This document shows, in pieces, positions 5,552-11,337 of a stretch of 11,459 bases of DNA; the first letter of the stretch is position 1; every line of letters begins with the position of its first letter. The notes beneath the pieces were generated by a model. The model saw only the letters and a program-made list of their open reading frames with translations. It was not told where the DNA came from and made no database searches. Made by a program: the position numbers and the translations under genes. The stretch is from Baffinella frigidus (Eukaryota; Cryptophyceae; Cryptomonadales; Baffinellaceae), in contig MU647432.1 of NCBI GenBank assembly GCA_026770585.1, forward strand, positions 96,842-108,300, read 5' to 3'.

Positions 5552-6377
5552 ATGCCTGCGAAGGCTGGCAAGAAGGATGGCTCGAAGAGCGTGGAGCAGG
5601 GCAGCAAGGATGAACTCATCCTTCTTTACAACAAGTCCAAGATTCTCATTCTTCTACAGAAGGAGCAGGTTCTGGACGAGAGGGGGGCGCATGCGAGGGA
5701 GGATGGGCAGCCGGTTCTGCAGCGGCGGGTGGCGCAGGAGCTGACGAGATTGGGGTGGCTCAGACGCCTCTCTCTGCGCAGATGTTGCAGCTGGCTGCGC
5801 AGGAGCGGCGGCGGCAGCAGATTTGGCAGCTGGAGCAGGAGCTGACCCCTCTGCAGCTACTGCGGGCGCAGTCGCGGGCGGATCAGGAGCAGCTTGACGA
5901 GATGGCTGCGGAGAGGGCGGCGCAGCGTATGCAGGAGGAGCAGGGAATGGACGCTGCTTTACAGACGGGGCAGCGTTTGGGGCAGGAGCCGGTGCATCAT
6001 CGGGGGGGGCAGCCGCTTGACGAGCGGCAGGCGCAGCGGCGGGCGTATCTTCGGCAGGAGGGGGAGCGTCTGGACCGGCAGCTGGAGCAGCGGGAGGAGC
6101 GGCGGGAGCAGGTTGATGCGAGGGAGGAGCAGCGTCTGCTCGAGCACCTGGAGCAGGAGCAGGCGCAGCAGGTGGCGCGTGCGAGGGAGGCACGGATGGC
6201 GAGGGCGGCGCATCGTCTGCTGGCCGAGAGGGGGGCGCAGACGGAGGCGCGCCGTGTGCAGGAGCTGGAGGAGGTGGCGAAGGCGCGGGAGGCGCTGGCT
6301 GCGAGGAATGCCGCGGCGCTGGTCAGGGAGGAGGAGGAGGAGAGGAAAGCCGAAGAAAAGCAAGCAAGAAGAAGAAG
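5552..6377 (+). CDS. Charged coiled-coil protein, two exons, 3' end uncertain
   Basis: Exon 1 (5552-5728) begins MPAKAGKKDGSKSVEQGSKD and continues ELILLYNKSKILILLQKEQV. Exon 2 (5782-6377) continues MLQLAAQERRRQQIWQLEQE and stays open for about 198 codons rich in R, E, Q and A (QLEQREERREQVDAREEQRL, RARMARAAHRLLAERGAQ-like stretches), giving a long single-helix or coiled-coil profile. The frame changes between 5728 and 5782. A GT-AG intron of 53 bp (5729-5781), with a CTGAC branch-like site and a CTCTCTCTGCGCAG end, restores it in phase 0. An alternative donor at 5714 gives the same phase. A donor GTGCGC follows at 6378; unspliced, the frame would end at 6426 in a telomere-like run. The composition resembles ciliary or flagellar coiled-coil proteins, but no diagnostic motif assigns a family. 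Confidence 0.65.
5729..5781 (+). other. Probable 53-bp intron
   Basis: Starts GTGGCG, contains CTGAC at 5741-5745 and ends in a pyrimidine-rich CTCTCTCTGCGCAG. Removal joins two frames in phase 0. The exact donor (5729 or 5714) cannot be decided from sequence alone. Confidence 0.5.
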
Positions 6378-6635
6378 GTGCGCCCCGGCGCCCCCTAACC
6401 CCAAGCCCCTACACCCTAAACCCTGATGCGTGGAAGGCTTGGGAACCAAGCGTATCGGGGTACATAGTCGCGCGGGTGCGGCTGCACGAAATCAGGGCTT
6501 CCCCCTATCGTTGCCTGCGCGCTTCCCTCCATCGTTTCCTCCCCCTATCAGCGACCCCCCTATCATCGCCACACCCCAAACCCCAAACCCCAAACACCAA
6601 ACCCTGAGCCCCGAGTGCAGTCTGGCCCCGTTCAG
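6378..6635 (+). other. Intron-like or 3' region with telomere-like run
   Basis: Begins with the GTGCGC donor and contains a short CCCTAAA run at 6400-6425, TATCG.C.CC repeats at about 6505-6565 and an AAACCCC run at 6577-6605. It ends at a CCGTTCAG acceptor. It might be an intron linking the coiled-coil gene to the RING pieces downstream, or simply intergenic. Confidence 0.4.
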
Positions 6636-6745
6636 GTGATTCCATGCGGCCTGATCGGTACCCCCCCCCACACAGGTGATCCCGTGCGGCCTGATCGGTA
6701 CCCTTCCACACAGGTGATCCCGTGCGGGCACATACCACGCCAGAG
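6636..6745 (+). repeat. Three tandem copies of a RING exon start
   Basis: At 6636, 6676 and 6714 the string GTGATCCCGTGCGG (first copy GTGATTCCATGCGG) is each time preceded by an AG acceptor (TTCAG or ACACAG). The first two are followed by CCTGATCGGTACC, the third by GCACATACC. They read VIPCGLIG, VIPCGLIG and VIPCGHIP. The repeat length is 38-40 bp. The PCGH signature is the middle of a C3HC4 RING finger; in the first two copies the zinc-binding H is lost, replaced by L. Confidence 0.7.
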
Positions 6746-6818
6746 CCCAGGATTGAGTTTGTTTAGAACCTTACAGGATAGGACTTTGACTTTTGAAAAC
6801 CACTGCCTTCAGTGGAAA

Positions 6819-6859
6819 TTGACTTTTGGCAACCCCTTCCAAGAATCTGGCGTGGGAGC
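6819..6859 (+). repeat. 41-bp dispersed repeat, copy 2
   Basis: Partner of 2922-2962, in the same orientation and length. Just upstream a small hairpin CCACTG...CAGTGG (about 6800-6815) is present. Confidence 0.7.
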
Positions 6860-6949
6860 GCTCTGCGGCGGCGAAAAGGGCTCCAATGCCGCGCGGCGTA
6901 GGGGTTAGGGGTTGGGTGTCTGTGTCTTGACTTCGCTACCCCCTTTCAG

Positions 6950-6980
6950 GCGATCCCGTGCGGCCTGATCGGTACCCTCA
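6950..6980 (+). pseudogene. RING exon start, degenerate copy
   Basis: A CTTTCAG acceptor, then GCGATCCCGTGCGGCCTGAT and CGGTACC, reading AIPCGLIG. Same L-for-H change as two of the copies at 6636-6745. It lies 38 bp before the intact copy at 6988. Confidence 0.5.
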
Positions 6981-6987
6981 CACACAG

Positions 6988-7062
6988 GTGGTCCCGTGCG
7001 GACACATCGCGCTCTGCGGCGGGTGCGCGGCCCTCATCGGCAAAGAGCTCGCGGCATGCCCG
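6988..7062 (+). CDS. RING zinc-finger exon (C-terminal half of domain)
   Basis: After a CACACAG acceptor, 25 codons read VVPCGHIALCGGCAALIGKE then LAACP, followed by a GTACGCCC donor. This matches the second half of a C3HC4 RING: PCGH, C..C spaced as in ALCGGCA, then a helix and ACP, where the final CP.C pair would continue in the next exon. If unspliced it reads CPVRPH and lacks the last cysteine. RING fingers bind two zinc ions and usually recruit ubiquitin-conjugating enzymes. The first half of the domain is not visible upstream in this window, so the gene is partial or fragmentary. Confidence 0.65.
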
Positions 7063-7145
7063 GTACGCCCTCACCCCCAGACCAGGCGCAAACATGCGAT
7101 TTGTTCTGTTCGGCCGTCCACTTTGGAGGTGTCCAATTAGGAACT

Positions 7146-7192
7146 CGATGCCTGCCCGGTACTCCCTAAACCCCAGACCAACCCCAGACTCC
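7146..7192 (+). pseudogene. RING exon end, truncated duplicate
   Basis: CGATGCCTGCCCG then GTACTCCCT and CCCCAGACCA..CC.CAGACTCC repeat the 3' border and downstream intron of the exon at 6988-7062 (ATGCCCGGTACGCCC...CCCCAGACCAG). The coding part has been lost. Confidence 0.55.
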
Positions 7193-7224
7193 TACAGGGG
7201 TACCTCTAGTGTGGCCGACGAGAC

Positions 7225-7256
7225 AAAAACTGGTAGTCTCATCACTACCAGTTTTT
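7225..7256. repeat. Subterminal hairpin AAAAACTGGTAGT
   Basis: AAAAACTGGTAGT and ACTACCAGTTTTT flank a 6-base loop, just inside the left terminal repeat of the hAT-like element. Further AAAAACTG copies follow. Confidence 0.8.
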
Positions 7257-7671
7257 AGTTAAAAACTGAAACTGGCTGGGGTTGGGGTACCAGTTTTTAA
7301 GCCAGTTTTTAAGGTCAAAAAATATTTTTTGGTTCCACAAACGAAGCGCAAATGGTCGCAACTCAGTGAAATTTTGGGTATTTGTATCATGTTCAAATGT
7401 TCTGGACTCTCCCTAGGATACTCTCACCAACTTTGCCCCCAGGTTTCATCTGAAAATTCACTCCGGACGACTCAGGATTCAGTGAGAACAACTCAAAATT
7501 CACTCAGAACGACTCAGGATTCCATCAAAGCGACTTGGTTTTGTGTAAGTGTCTATTGTGTGTAGTGTTTCCGGTTTCGGGTTGATGGCTGGAGATTTCG
7601 GGTTTAGTGTTTGGGGTTTGGGGTTTAGGGTTGAGAGTTCAGCATGGAGGGTTCAGGGTTCAAGGTTCAGG

Positions 7672-8092
7672 GTTCAGTCAGGATGACTCAGGAATCAGGC
7701 AGGATGACTCAGGAATCAATCGGGATGACTCAGGATTCAGTCAGGATGACGCAGGATTCACCCAGAAAGACTCAGGATTCACCCAAAAAAACTCAGGATT
7801 CGCCCAGAAAGACTCAGGATTCACCCAGAAAAACTCAGGATTCGCCTAGAAAGACTCAGGATTCGCCCAGAAAGACTCAGCGTTCCCCAGAAAGACTCAG
7901 GATTGAGTGAGTATCACTCAGGATTGACCCAAAAAGACCCAGGATTCACCCAGAAAAACTCAGGATTCAGTCAGAAAAACTCAGGATTCAGGATTCAGTC
8001 AGAAAAACTCAGGATTCGCCCAGAAAGACTCAGGATTCACCCAGAAAGACACAGGATTGATTCAGAGGGTCTCAGGATTCACTCAGAGGGGC
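7672..8092 (+). repeat. 21-bp minisatellite inside the hAT-like element
   Basis: About 20 units of ACTCAGGATTC followed by a variable ten bases (commonly ACCCAGAAAG or GCCCAGAAAA, at the left AGTCAGGATG). Related ACTCAGGATTC copies occur earlier at 7450-7525. Because 21 is a multiple of three, open frames persist (TQDSPRK or DSGFTQK heptads), but start contexts and borders do not support a protein gene. One unit is 28 bp, carrying a GGATTCA duplication. Confidence 0.9.
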
Positions 8093-8286
8093 TCGGGAGA
8101 GAGTTTACAGGTACCTTGTGCAGGAAAGACCCGTTTCCCGCTAAAAACTGGTGTTTTTCACTAAAAACTGCCAGTTTTATGGGTTGCCGAGCTTAAAAAC
8201 TGATGGGTCGCCTTCACCTTGACTCGTCGGCCACACTAGGTACCTCGCTCATAAGAAAGCGCACCCCCCTAGGAACCTGCAGTAGG

Positions 8287-8440
8287 TGGCCTGCCCGGTA
8301 CGCCCTATCCCTCAAGTGCCTGGATGTTCGCCCTCACTCGCCCTAAGCAGGTCCTAGGGCCCTACCGCAGGGCGATCGGCACGCAGCTCGCGGCGTGCCC
8401 GGTACGCCCCCCTAACCCCCAGACCAGCCGCAGACTCCTA
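8287..8440 (+). pseudogene. RING exon fragments
   Basis: 8287-8303 repeats the exon border TGCCCGGTACGCCC. 8371-8405 carries a longer piece, GCGATCGGCACGCAGCTCGC then GGCGTGCCCG and a GTACGCCCC donor, reading AIGTQLAACP. This is homologous to ALIGKELAACP of the exon at 6988-7062. The downstream CCCCCAGACCAGCCGCAGACTCC matches the border of the piece at 7146. The zinc-binding PCGH part is absent. Between them, 8305-8370 resembles the left part of the TCCCTCAAGTG element at 9681. Confidence 0.55.
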
Positions 8441-8558
8441 CAGCGGGACCTCGCGCGTAAGAAAGCGCCACCTCCTAGGACCCTACAGTAGGCCTATGAC
8501 AAGGGCCCTACGTCGGTCCTAGGTGGGGGGGCGGTTTCTTATGAGCGAGGTACCCCTG
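8441..8558. mobile_element. CAGGGGTA element B, 118 bp
   Basis: Left end CAGCGGGACCTCGCGCGTAAGAAA (degenerate) and right end TTTCTTATGAGCGAGGTACC then CCTG, flanked by TA on both sides. Interior carries CTAGGACCCTACAGTAGG. It is inserted at the same position relative to the RING border as element A, so that block was duplicated after insertion. A TA duplication with such termini suggests a Tc1/mariner-like origin. Confidence 0.75.
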
Positions 8559-8672
8559 TAACCCCCACGCCCCAGCACCCTTTCCACCCATGGCTTTCCG
8601 TTATTTCGAGAGGCTTTGCATGCACGACGTCGAGGGTTGGTGGCAGGTGGTGACTGATTGGACCGGGCAGTA
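8559..8672 (+). other. Spacer with a short possible coding stretch
   Basis: From ATG at 8590 the plus strand reads MAFRYFERLCMHDVEGWWQV then VTDWTGQ before entering element C. It has a protein-like composition and a possible donor (CAG then GTGGTGAC at 8652), but no family is recognised and the length is small. Treat as a possible exon scrap. Confidence 0.25.
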
Positions 8673-8791
8673 CAGGGGTACCTCGCTTATAAGAAACCAA
8701 CCCCCCCTAGGACCCTACAGTAGGACTATGCCTAGGACCCTATGGTAGTCCTAGGGGGGGGGGGCGGTTTCTTATGAGCGAGGTACCCCTG
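8673..8791. mobile_element. CAGGGGTA element C, 119 bp, intact
   Basis: Terminal inverted repeats CAGGGGTACCTCGCTTATAA and its near-exact complement (one mismatch, ATGAGCG for ATAAGCG) continue through GAAACC/GGTTTC. TA flanks both ends. The interior has two CCTAGGACC blocks and poly-C/poly-G arms, so the whole element folds. This is the best-preserved family member. Confidence 0.85.
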
Positions 8792-8793
8792 TA

Positions 8794-9227
8794 AACAGGC
8801 CCCAACCTTATGAAAGAAGGTTTCAGGTGTGCAATGGGGCGGCAAGCGCGCCTTTCACGATGAGAGTGTTCCGCACCTAAGGGGTGCATACAGGTTTACA
8901 TGCCGGCCGTGTTGGTATCAATGACGGCCTGAGTATTCTACGGTTGCACGGCTGTGTTGGTGGAGGTGCATACATGACGCGGCTCTGTTGGTCCTAATAA
9001 ATGTCTCTCCGCGTACACGCATGGTTGGGTAAGACCAGCACGTCTCATGTACAGAGTCGTGGGGCCAGATGCAGAAGGGGGAACGCGCCGTCTATTGCGT
9101 CGATGCCACGTCGACGGAGATCCTTTAGGTCATCTAGGTGTTTTGTACTCCCAACACACGCTCACACCACGCCCTACCGTGGAAAGGATCCGCAGAAAGC
9201 AGCAAGTACCTGAGAGCTTGTAGGGTG
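8794..9227. other. Unassigned region
   Basis: No known domain on either strand. A plus-strand frame from 9001 (MSLRVHAWLGKTSTSH...) is open for 70 codons but arginine-rich and low in coding character. A tandem-looking motif GGC.GTGTTGGT / GGCTGTGTTGGTGGAGGTGC / GGCTCTGTTGGTCC recurs three times at about 8906-8995. Confidence 0.4.
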
Positions 9228-9294
9228 CAGGGGTACCTTGCTCATACGAAAGCACCCCCCCCCAAGGACCAGCATGGTGCCCTACAGGGGTATC

Positions 9295-9472
9295 TGGGCT
9301 ATAAGAAACCGGTTCTTAAGAACACAGACCTGATCTGAGCCCCCCGTTGTCTTGATTTAGTACCATAGGGTTGACCAAATCTTGCGTTTAGTCAACCCGC
9401 TGGTACTAATTTAAGAAAACAGACACCGACCGATGTCGGAGCACCCGTGTTCTTATAGCCCAGATACCCCTG
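9295..9472. mobile_element. CAGGGGTA-family element D2, 178 bp, nested
   Basis: Termini CAGGGGTATCTGGGCTATAAGAA and TTCTTATAGCCCAGATACCCCTG are perfect inverted repeats flanked by TA on both sides. It differs from D1 at the TCTGGGCT segment, so it is a separate subfamily. The interior pairs imperfectly along its length and includes the hairpin at 9357-9409. Confidence 0.85.
9357..9409. repeat. Inner hairpin TTAGTACCA...TGGTACTAA
   Basis: TTAGTACCA / TGGTACTAA and GGGTTGAC / GTCAACCC pair around an AT-rich loop. Its right arm CCGCTGGTACTAA matches 3399-3411 in reverse orientation, so it may derive from another dispersed element. Confidence 0.7.
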
Positions 9473-9680
9473 TACGTGTAGGCATAGGCCTACTGTAGGG
9501 TCCTGATGGGAAGCTGTTTCTGATGAGCGAGGTACCCCTGTACCCGAGAGCGGCATGTGTCAACTGCACAAGTCTCCCCCACGCTGCCACAGCCCCGTGT
9601 GACCGCCCCTCTGTGGAAGCTCTGTGCTCACACAGGAGCCTCACGCACAGGCACGTCCCGAGACGAAGATGGCGAGGGTA

Positions 9681-9780
9681 TCCCTCAAGTGCCCAGTAGG
9701 CTCATACGCCCTACGGTAGGGCCCTAGGACCAGCCTAGGACCTCAGGCCCCCAAATTTGGAGGCCTGGTCACTTAAGGGA
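9681..9780. mobile_element. TCCCTCAAGTG miniature element, 100 bp
   Basis: Terminal repeats TCCCTCAAGTGCCC and GGTCACTTAAGGGA (12 of 14 paired) are flanked by TA on both sides (9679-9680, 9781-9782). The interior carries CCTACGGTAGGGCCCTAGGACC and a CCAAATTTGG palindrome. TA duplication and TCCCT termini are Stowaway/Tc1-mariner-like. A partial relative lies at about 8305-8370. Confidence 0.8.
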
Positions 9781-9782
9781 TA

Positions 9783-10055
9783 CACCGGTAAACGTCGAAT
9801 TGCCTTGATCATCTGAGGTTTACTCTCTCCTCAGACCCGCGAGAGGCACACCATCTTGGCGTAGCTCGACCGCCCTTGAACGTGAGCACTTAACCAGAGG
9901 CCTGTGGCACCCCACAACCTCACATCCAACCTGCCTGCCAGCCCGCGTGCCTACACCACACACCACACCACACCACACCTTCTCTCCCCACCTTGCTCCG
10001 CCTCCCCCACTCGGCAACTAGGCATCCCCGGGACCCTATAGCAGTTTGGAGGGGC
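9783..10055. other. Unassigned region
   Basis: No recognisable gene. It contains a small hairpin TCTGAGG...CCTCAGA at about 9813-9836 and a CACACCACAC run at about 9953-9980. Confidence 0.4.
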
Positions 10056-10199
10056 TCTTCCCCTCTTTCTCCATCTCTCTCTCTCCCTCCCCCCCCCTCT
10101 CTCTCTCCCTCCCCCCGCCACCCCTACCTTCCTCCCTCCTTCTCCCCGCCCCCCCACCCTCTCTCCCTCCCCCCCTCCCTCTCCCACCCTCCCTCTCGC
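10056..10199. repeat. Long polypyrimidine tract
   Basis: About 145 bp that is almost all C and T on the plus strand (TCTCTCTCCC and CCCTCCCTC runs). It lies directly 3' of the minus-strand exon's stop codon. Polypurine/polypyrimidine tracts can form triplex DNA. The plus-strand GTTGCAG that follows mimics an acceptor, but the coding signal beyond it is on the minus strand. Confidence 0.85.
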
Positions 10200-10216
10200 T
10201 GTTGCAGTTGGGCGAA

Positions 10217-10432
10217 TCAGGCCATCTTCCTCAGGTTGGCTATCGCGACATCCACCGCCAGGCGCAGCCCCGCCTCCCCAACCTCCGGGTCAAGCACCTT
10301 GAGGAGCAGCCTCGCTTGCCCCAGGATTTCTTTCAGCCCCTCTGTCCATTTCTGCACTTCGGAATCGTGCTCGCGCATGAGGGCGAGGAGAGCGCGCACC
10401 GCCCCCGCGGCCTCCTGCGGCCGCCCGCGTGC
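10217..10432 (-). CDS. Terminal exon of a helical protein
   Basis: The minus strand has a CTCTCTGCAG acceptor, then 71 codons and TGA: ARGRPQEAAGAVRALLALMR, EHDSEVQKWTEGLKEILGQA, RLLLKVLDPEVGEAGLRLAV, DVAIANLRKMA. The start is in phase 0. The first 22 residues resemble the second helix of a TPR (GRPQEAAGAVRALLAL), followed by an amphipathic helical region. G/C-rich third positions fit the other coding pieces. A plus-strand frame is also open across this stretch but gives an unstructured composition. Upstream exons are not seen; a 143-bp element sits only 35 bp upstream in transcript sense, within the presumed intron. Confidence 0.6.
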   Translation of the reverse strand, partial: ARGRPQEAAGAVRALLALMREHDSEVQKWTEGLKEILGQARLLLKVLDPEVGEAGLRLAVDVAIANLRKMA

Positions 10433-10466
10433 CTGCAGAGAGCGGAGGTTTCAACAGGTTACTTTC

Positions 10467-10609
10467 CGAGGCCATGCAATTTAAACCGCCTGTTATGCTA
10501 TCTTTTAAGGGTGTTTTCAGATGTTGCTATCTGAGCTTCGACGTAGCTGTAAAATAGCACATCATCCACCCGAAGATAGCAAAAACACGGTTTAAATTGC
10601 ATGGCCTCG
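10467..10609. mobile_element. 143-bp miniature inverted-repeat element
   Basis: Perfect 22-bp terminal repeats CGAGGCCATGCAATTTAAAC.. and ..GTTTAAATTGCATGGCCTCG, with further partial pairing inside (GCTATCTT / AAGATAGC). No clear target duplication. Probably inserted in the intron upstream of the terminal exon at 10217-10432. Confidence 0.8.
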
Positions 10610-10610
10610 C

Positions 10611-10743
10611 CCTTGAAGGTGCATGGGTGTCCTCTCGGGCGCTGTGGAACCTGCGACAGACGCTATTGGCGTTGATGGAGTGGACGGGCCGAGCAGTGCC
10701 GGTACTGGTGAAAGGGGACTCGGCCATGCCCTAAGTTTATCTC
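10611..10743 (+). other. Spacer with a possible coding scrap
   Basis: The plus strand reads WVSSRALWNLRQTLLALMEW then TGRAVPVLVKGDSAMP and a TAA stop at 10732-10734. The composition is protein-like but unmatched to a family, and other frames are also open. Low support. Confidence 0.2.
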
Positions 10744-10910
10744 CGGAAACAGTATAAAAATACTGTTTTTGGCCACGCGTAAAGTTGATTCTCCCCTTGA
10801 AAACAAGCCACTTTTGGCGTGTTTTGTGATGATACGCCAAAAGTGGCTTGTTTTTAAGGGGGGAATCAACTTTACGCGTGGCCAAAAACAGTATTTTTAT
10901 ACTGTTTCCG
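10744..10910. mobile_element. Long near-perfect hairpin, 77-bp arms
   Basis: Arms 10744-10820 and 10834-10910 are reverse complements with very few differences (around CTCCCCTTGA versus TTAAGGGGGG). The loop is 13 bases. The ends (CGGAAACAGTATAAAAATAC) themselves contain the palindrome AGTATAAAAATACT. It is probably a foldback transposon; a transcript would be a fully double-stranded hairpin RNA. Confidence 0.8.
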
Positions 10911-11139
10911 CATATGAAAGTGGGTCGGGTCGGGGATCTTATCCGTAGATCGTTCTCATCCCCTCAAGAGTGAGGTGGGCGTGATCTTCGATGTGAGTGT
11001 AATAAAAAGCACCAATGCACCAAAGTGCGAAGGGGTCCCCAACGCATGGTGAAGATCCGCAGGACCTCCTAGCCCTGTCCGAATAAATCTAAGCGCGGCA
11101 TTATCAGTTGTAGAGCAGGGGCTCCAGTACAAATCGTGC
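10911..11139. other. Unassigned region
   Basis: No recognisable gene or repeat. A minus-strand frame (...RTGLGGPADLHHALGTPSHFG) is open for about 60 codons but matches no family that I know. Confidence 0.35.
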
Positions 11140-11270
11140 ACATTTAGACGTCTAAATGTATTTTATGACGCGCCTCCAGTATAACTTGAACACAAGGTTT
11201 AGCTCTGCTCGAGTAAAGTTGCGTCATAAAATAAAGTTGCGTCATGAAATAACTTTTCTCGGGCAGAGCT
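11140..11270. mobile_element. Palindrome-rich element
   Basis: Starts with a perfect 20-bp palindrome ACATTTAGACGTCTAAATGT (11140-11159). ATTTTATGACGC (11160-11171) is complementary to GCGTCATAAAAT (11221-11232). An 18-bp unit AAAGTTGCGTCATAAAAT is repeated in tandem (11215-11250, one difference). Arms 11201-11220 and 11251-11270 (AGCTCTGC.CGAG.AAAGTT) pair at 18 of 20 positions. Borders are uncertain. Confidence 0.55.
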
Positions 11271-11274
11271 GGAC

Positions 11275-11334
11275 CTCGTGCAGTGTCGCAGTCCAGTAGA
11301 GGCAGTCGAACGCCGCGAAGCCTAGCACCCCCTC
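11275..11334 (-). CDS. Possible short helical exon
   Basis: On the minus strand, an AAACCAG acceptor at the edge of the telomere-like array is followed by exactly 20 codons, EGVLGFAAFDCLYWTATLHE, then GTCCAGCTC. It resembles the exon-next-to-array layout elsewhere in the window. The donor is weak and lies only four bases from the palindrome-rich element, so the true 3' part may have been displaced. No family is assigned. Confidence 0.35.
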
Positions 11335-11337
11335 CTG

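Larger units (their letters stand above)
7207..8238. mobile_element. Non-autonomous hAT-like DNA transposon, 1032 bp
   Basis: Perfect 16-bp terminal inverted repeats TAGTGTGGCCGACGAG (7207-7222) and CTCGTCGGCCACACTA (8223-8238) are bordered by the identical 8-bp direct repeat GGTACCTC at 7199-7206 and 8239-8246. An 8-bp duplication with a terminus starting TAGTG fits the hAT superfamily. Subterminal AAAAACTGG motifs are repeated at both ends (7225-7305 and 8145-8205), as expected for transposase binding sites. There is no transposase reading frame. The interior holds a short telomere-like run (7608-7640) and a 21-bp minisatellite. Confidence 0.85.
7195..8286. mobile_element. CAGGGGTA element A, split by the hAT-like insertion
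   Basis: Its left terminal repeat CAGGGGTACCTC (7195-7206) is separated by the hAT-like element from the rest, GCTCATAAGAAAGCGCACCCCCCTAGG (from 8247). Removing the insertion and one target copy restores the terminal repeat seen in other family members. The right end is missing: homology stops at about 8286 and RING-border sequence follows. Confidence 0.7.
9228..9540. mobile_element. CAGGGGTA element D1, interrupted by D2
   Basis: Left end CAGGGGTACCTTGCTCATACGAAAGC, right end GCTGTTTCTGATGAGCGAGG then TACCCCTG. The two halves are separated by a second family member (9295-9472). The left flank is TG rather than TA, which fits mutation of an old insertion. Confidence 0.75.

Noticed and set aside
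5654-6449. Several long minus-strand frames opposite the coiled-coil gene
   Set aside because: They are proline/alanine- or leucine/arginine-rich shadows of GC-rich coding sequence; the plus-strand frame has the coherent helical composition.
7607-7910. Two overlapping repeat-protein frames (DSGFTQK and TQDSPRK)
   Set aside because: They arise from a 21-bp minisatellite inside a transposon. Both frames are equally open and no splice or start context supports a gene.
7441-8092. CRISPR-like array of regularly spaced repeats
   Set aside because: Units are contiguous 21-bp tandem repeats without unique spacers, in a eukaryotic context.
9001-9213. 70-codon plus-strand frame MSLRVHAWLGKT...
   Set aside because: No family pattern, arginine/serine-rich composition, and surrounded by transposon-like sequence; not enough to call a gene.
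10046-10534. Plus-strand frames of about 160 codons through the polypyrimidine tract
   Set aside because: The first part is low-complexity S/P/L from C/T runs and the rest is antisense of the minus-strand helical exon; a transposon end is also included.
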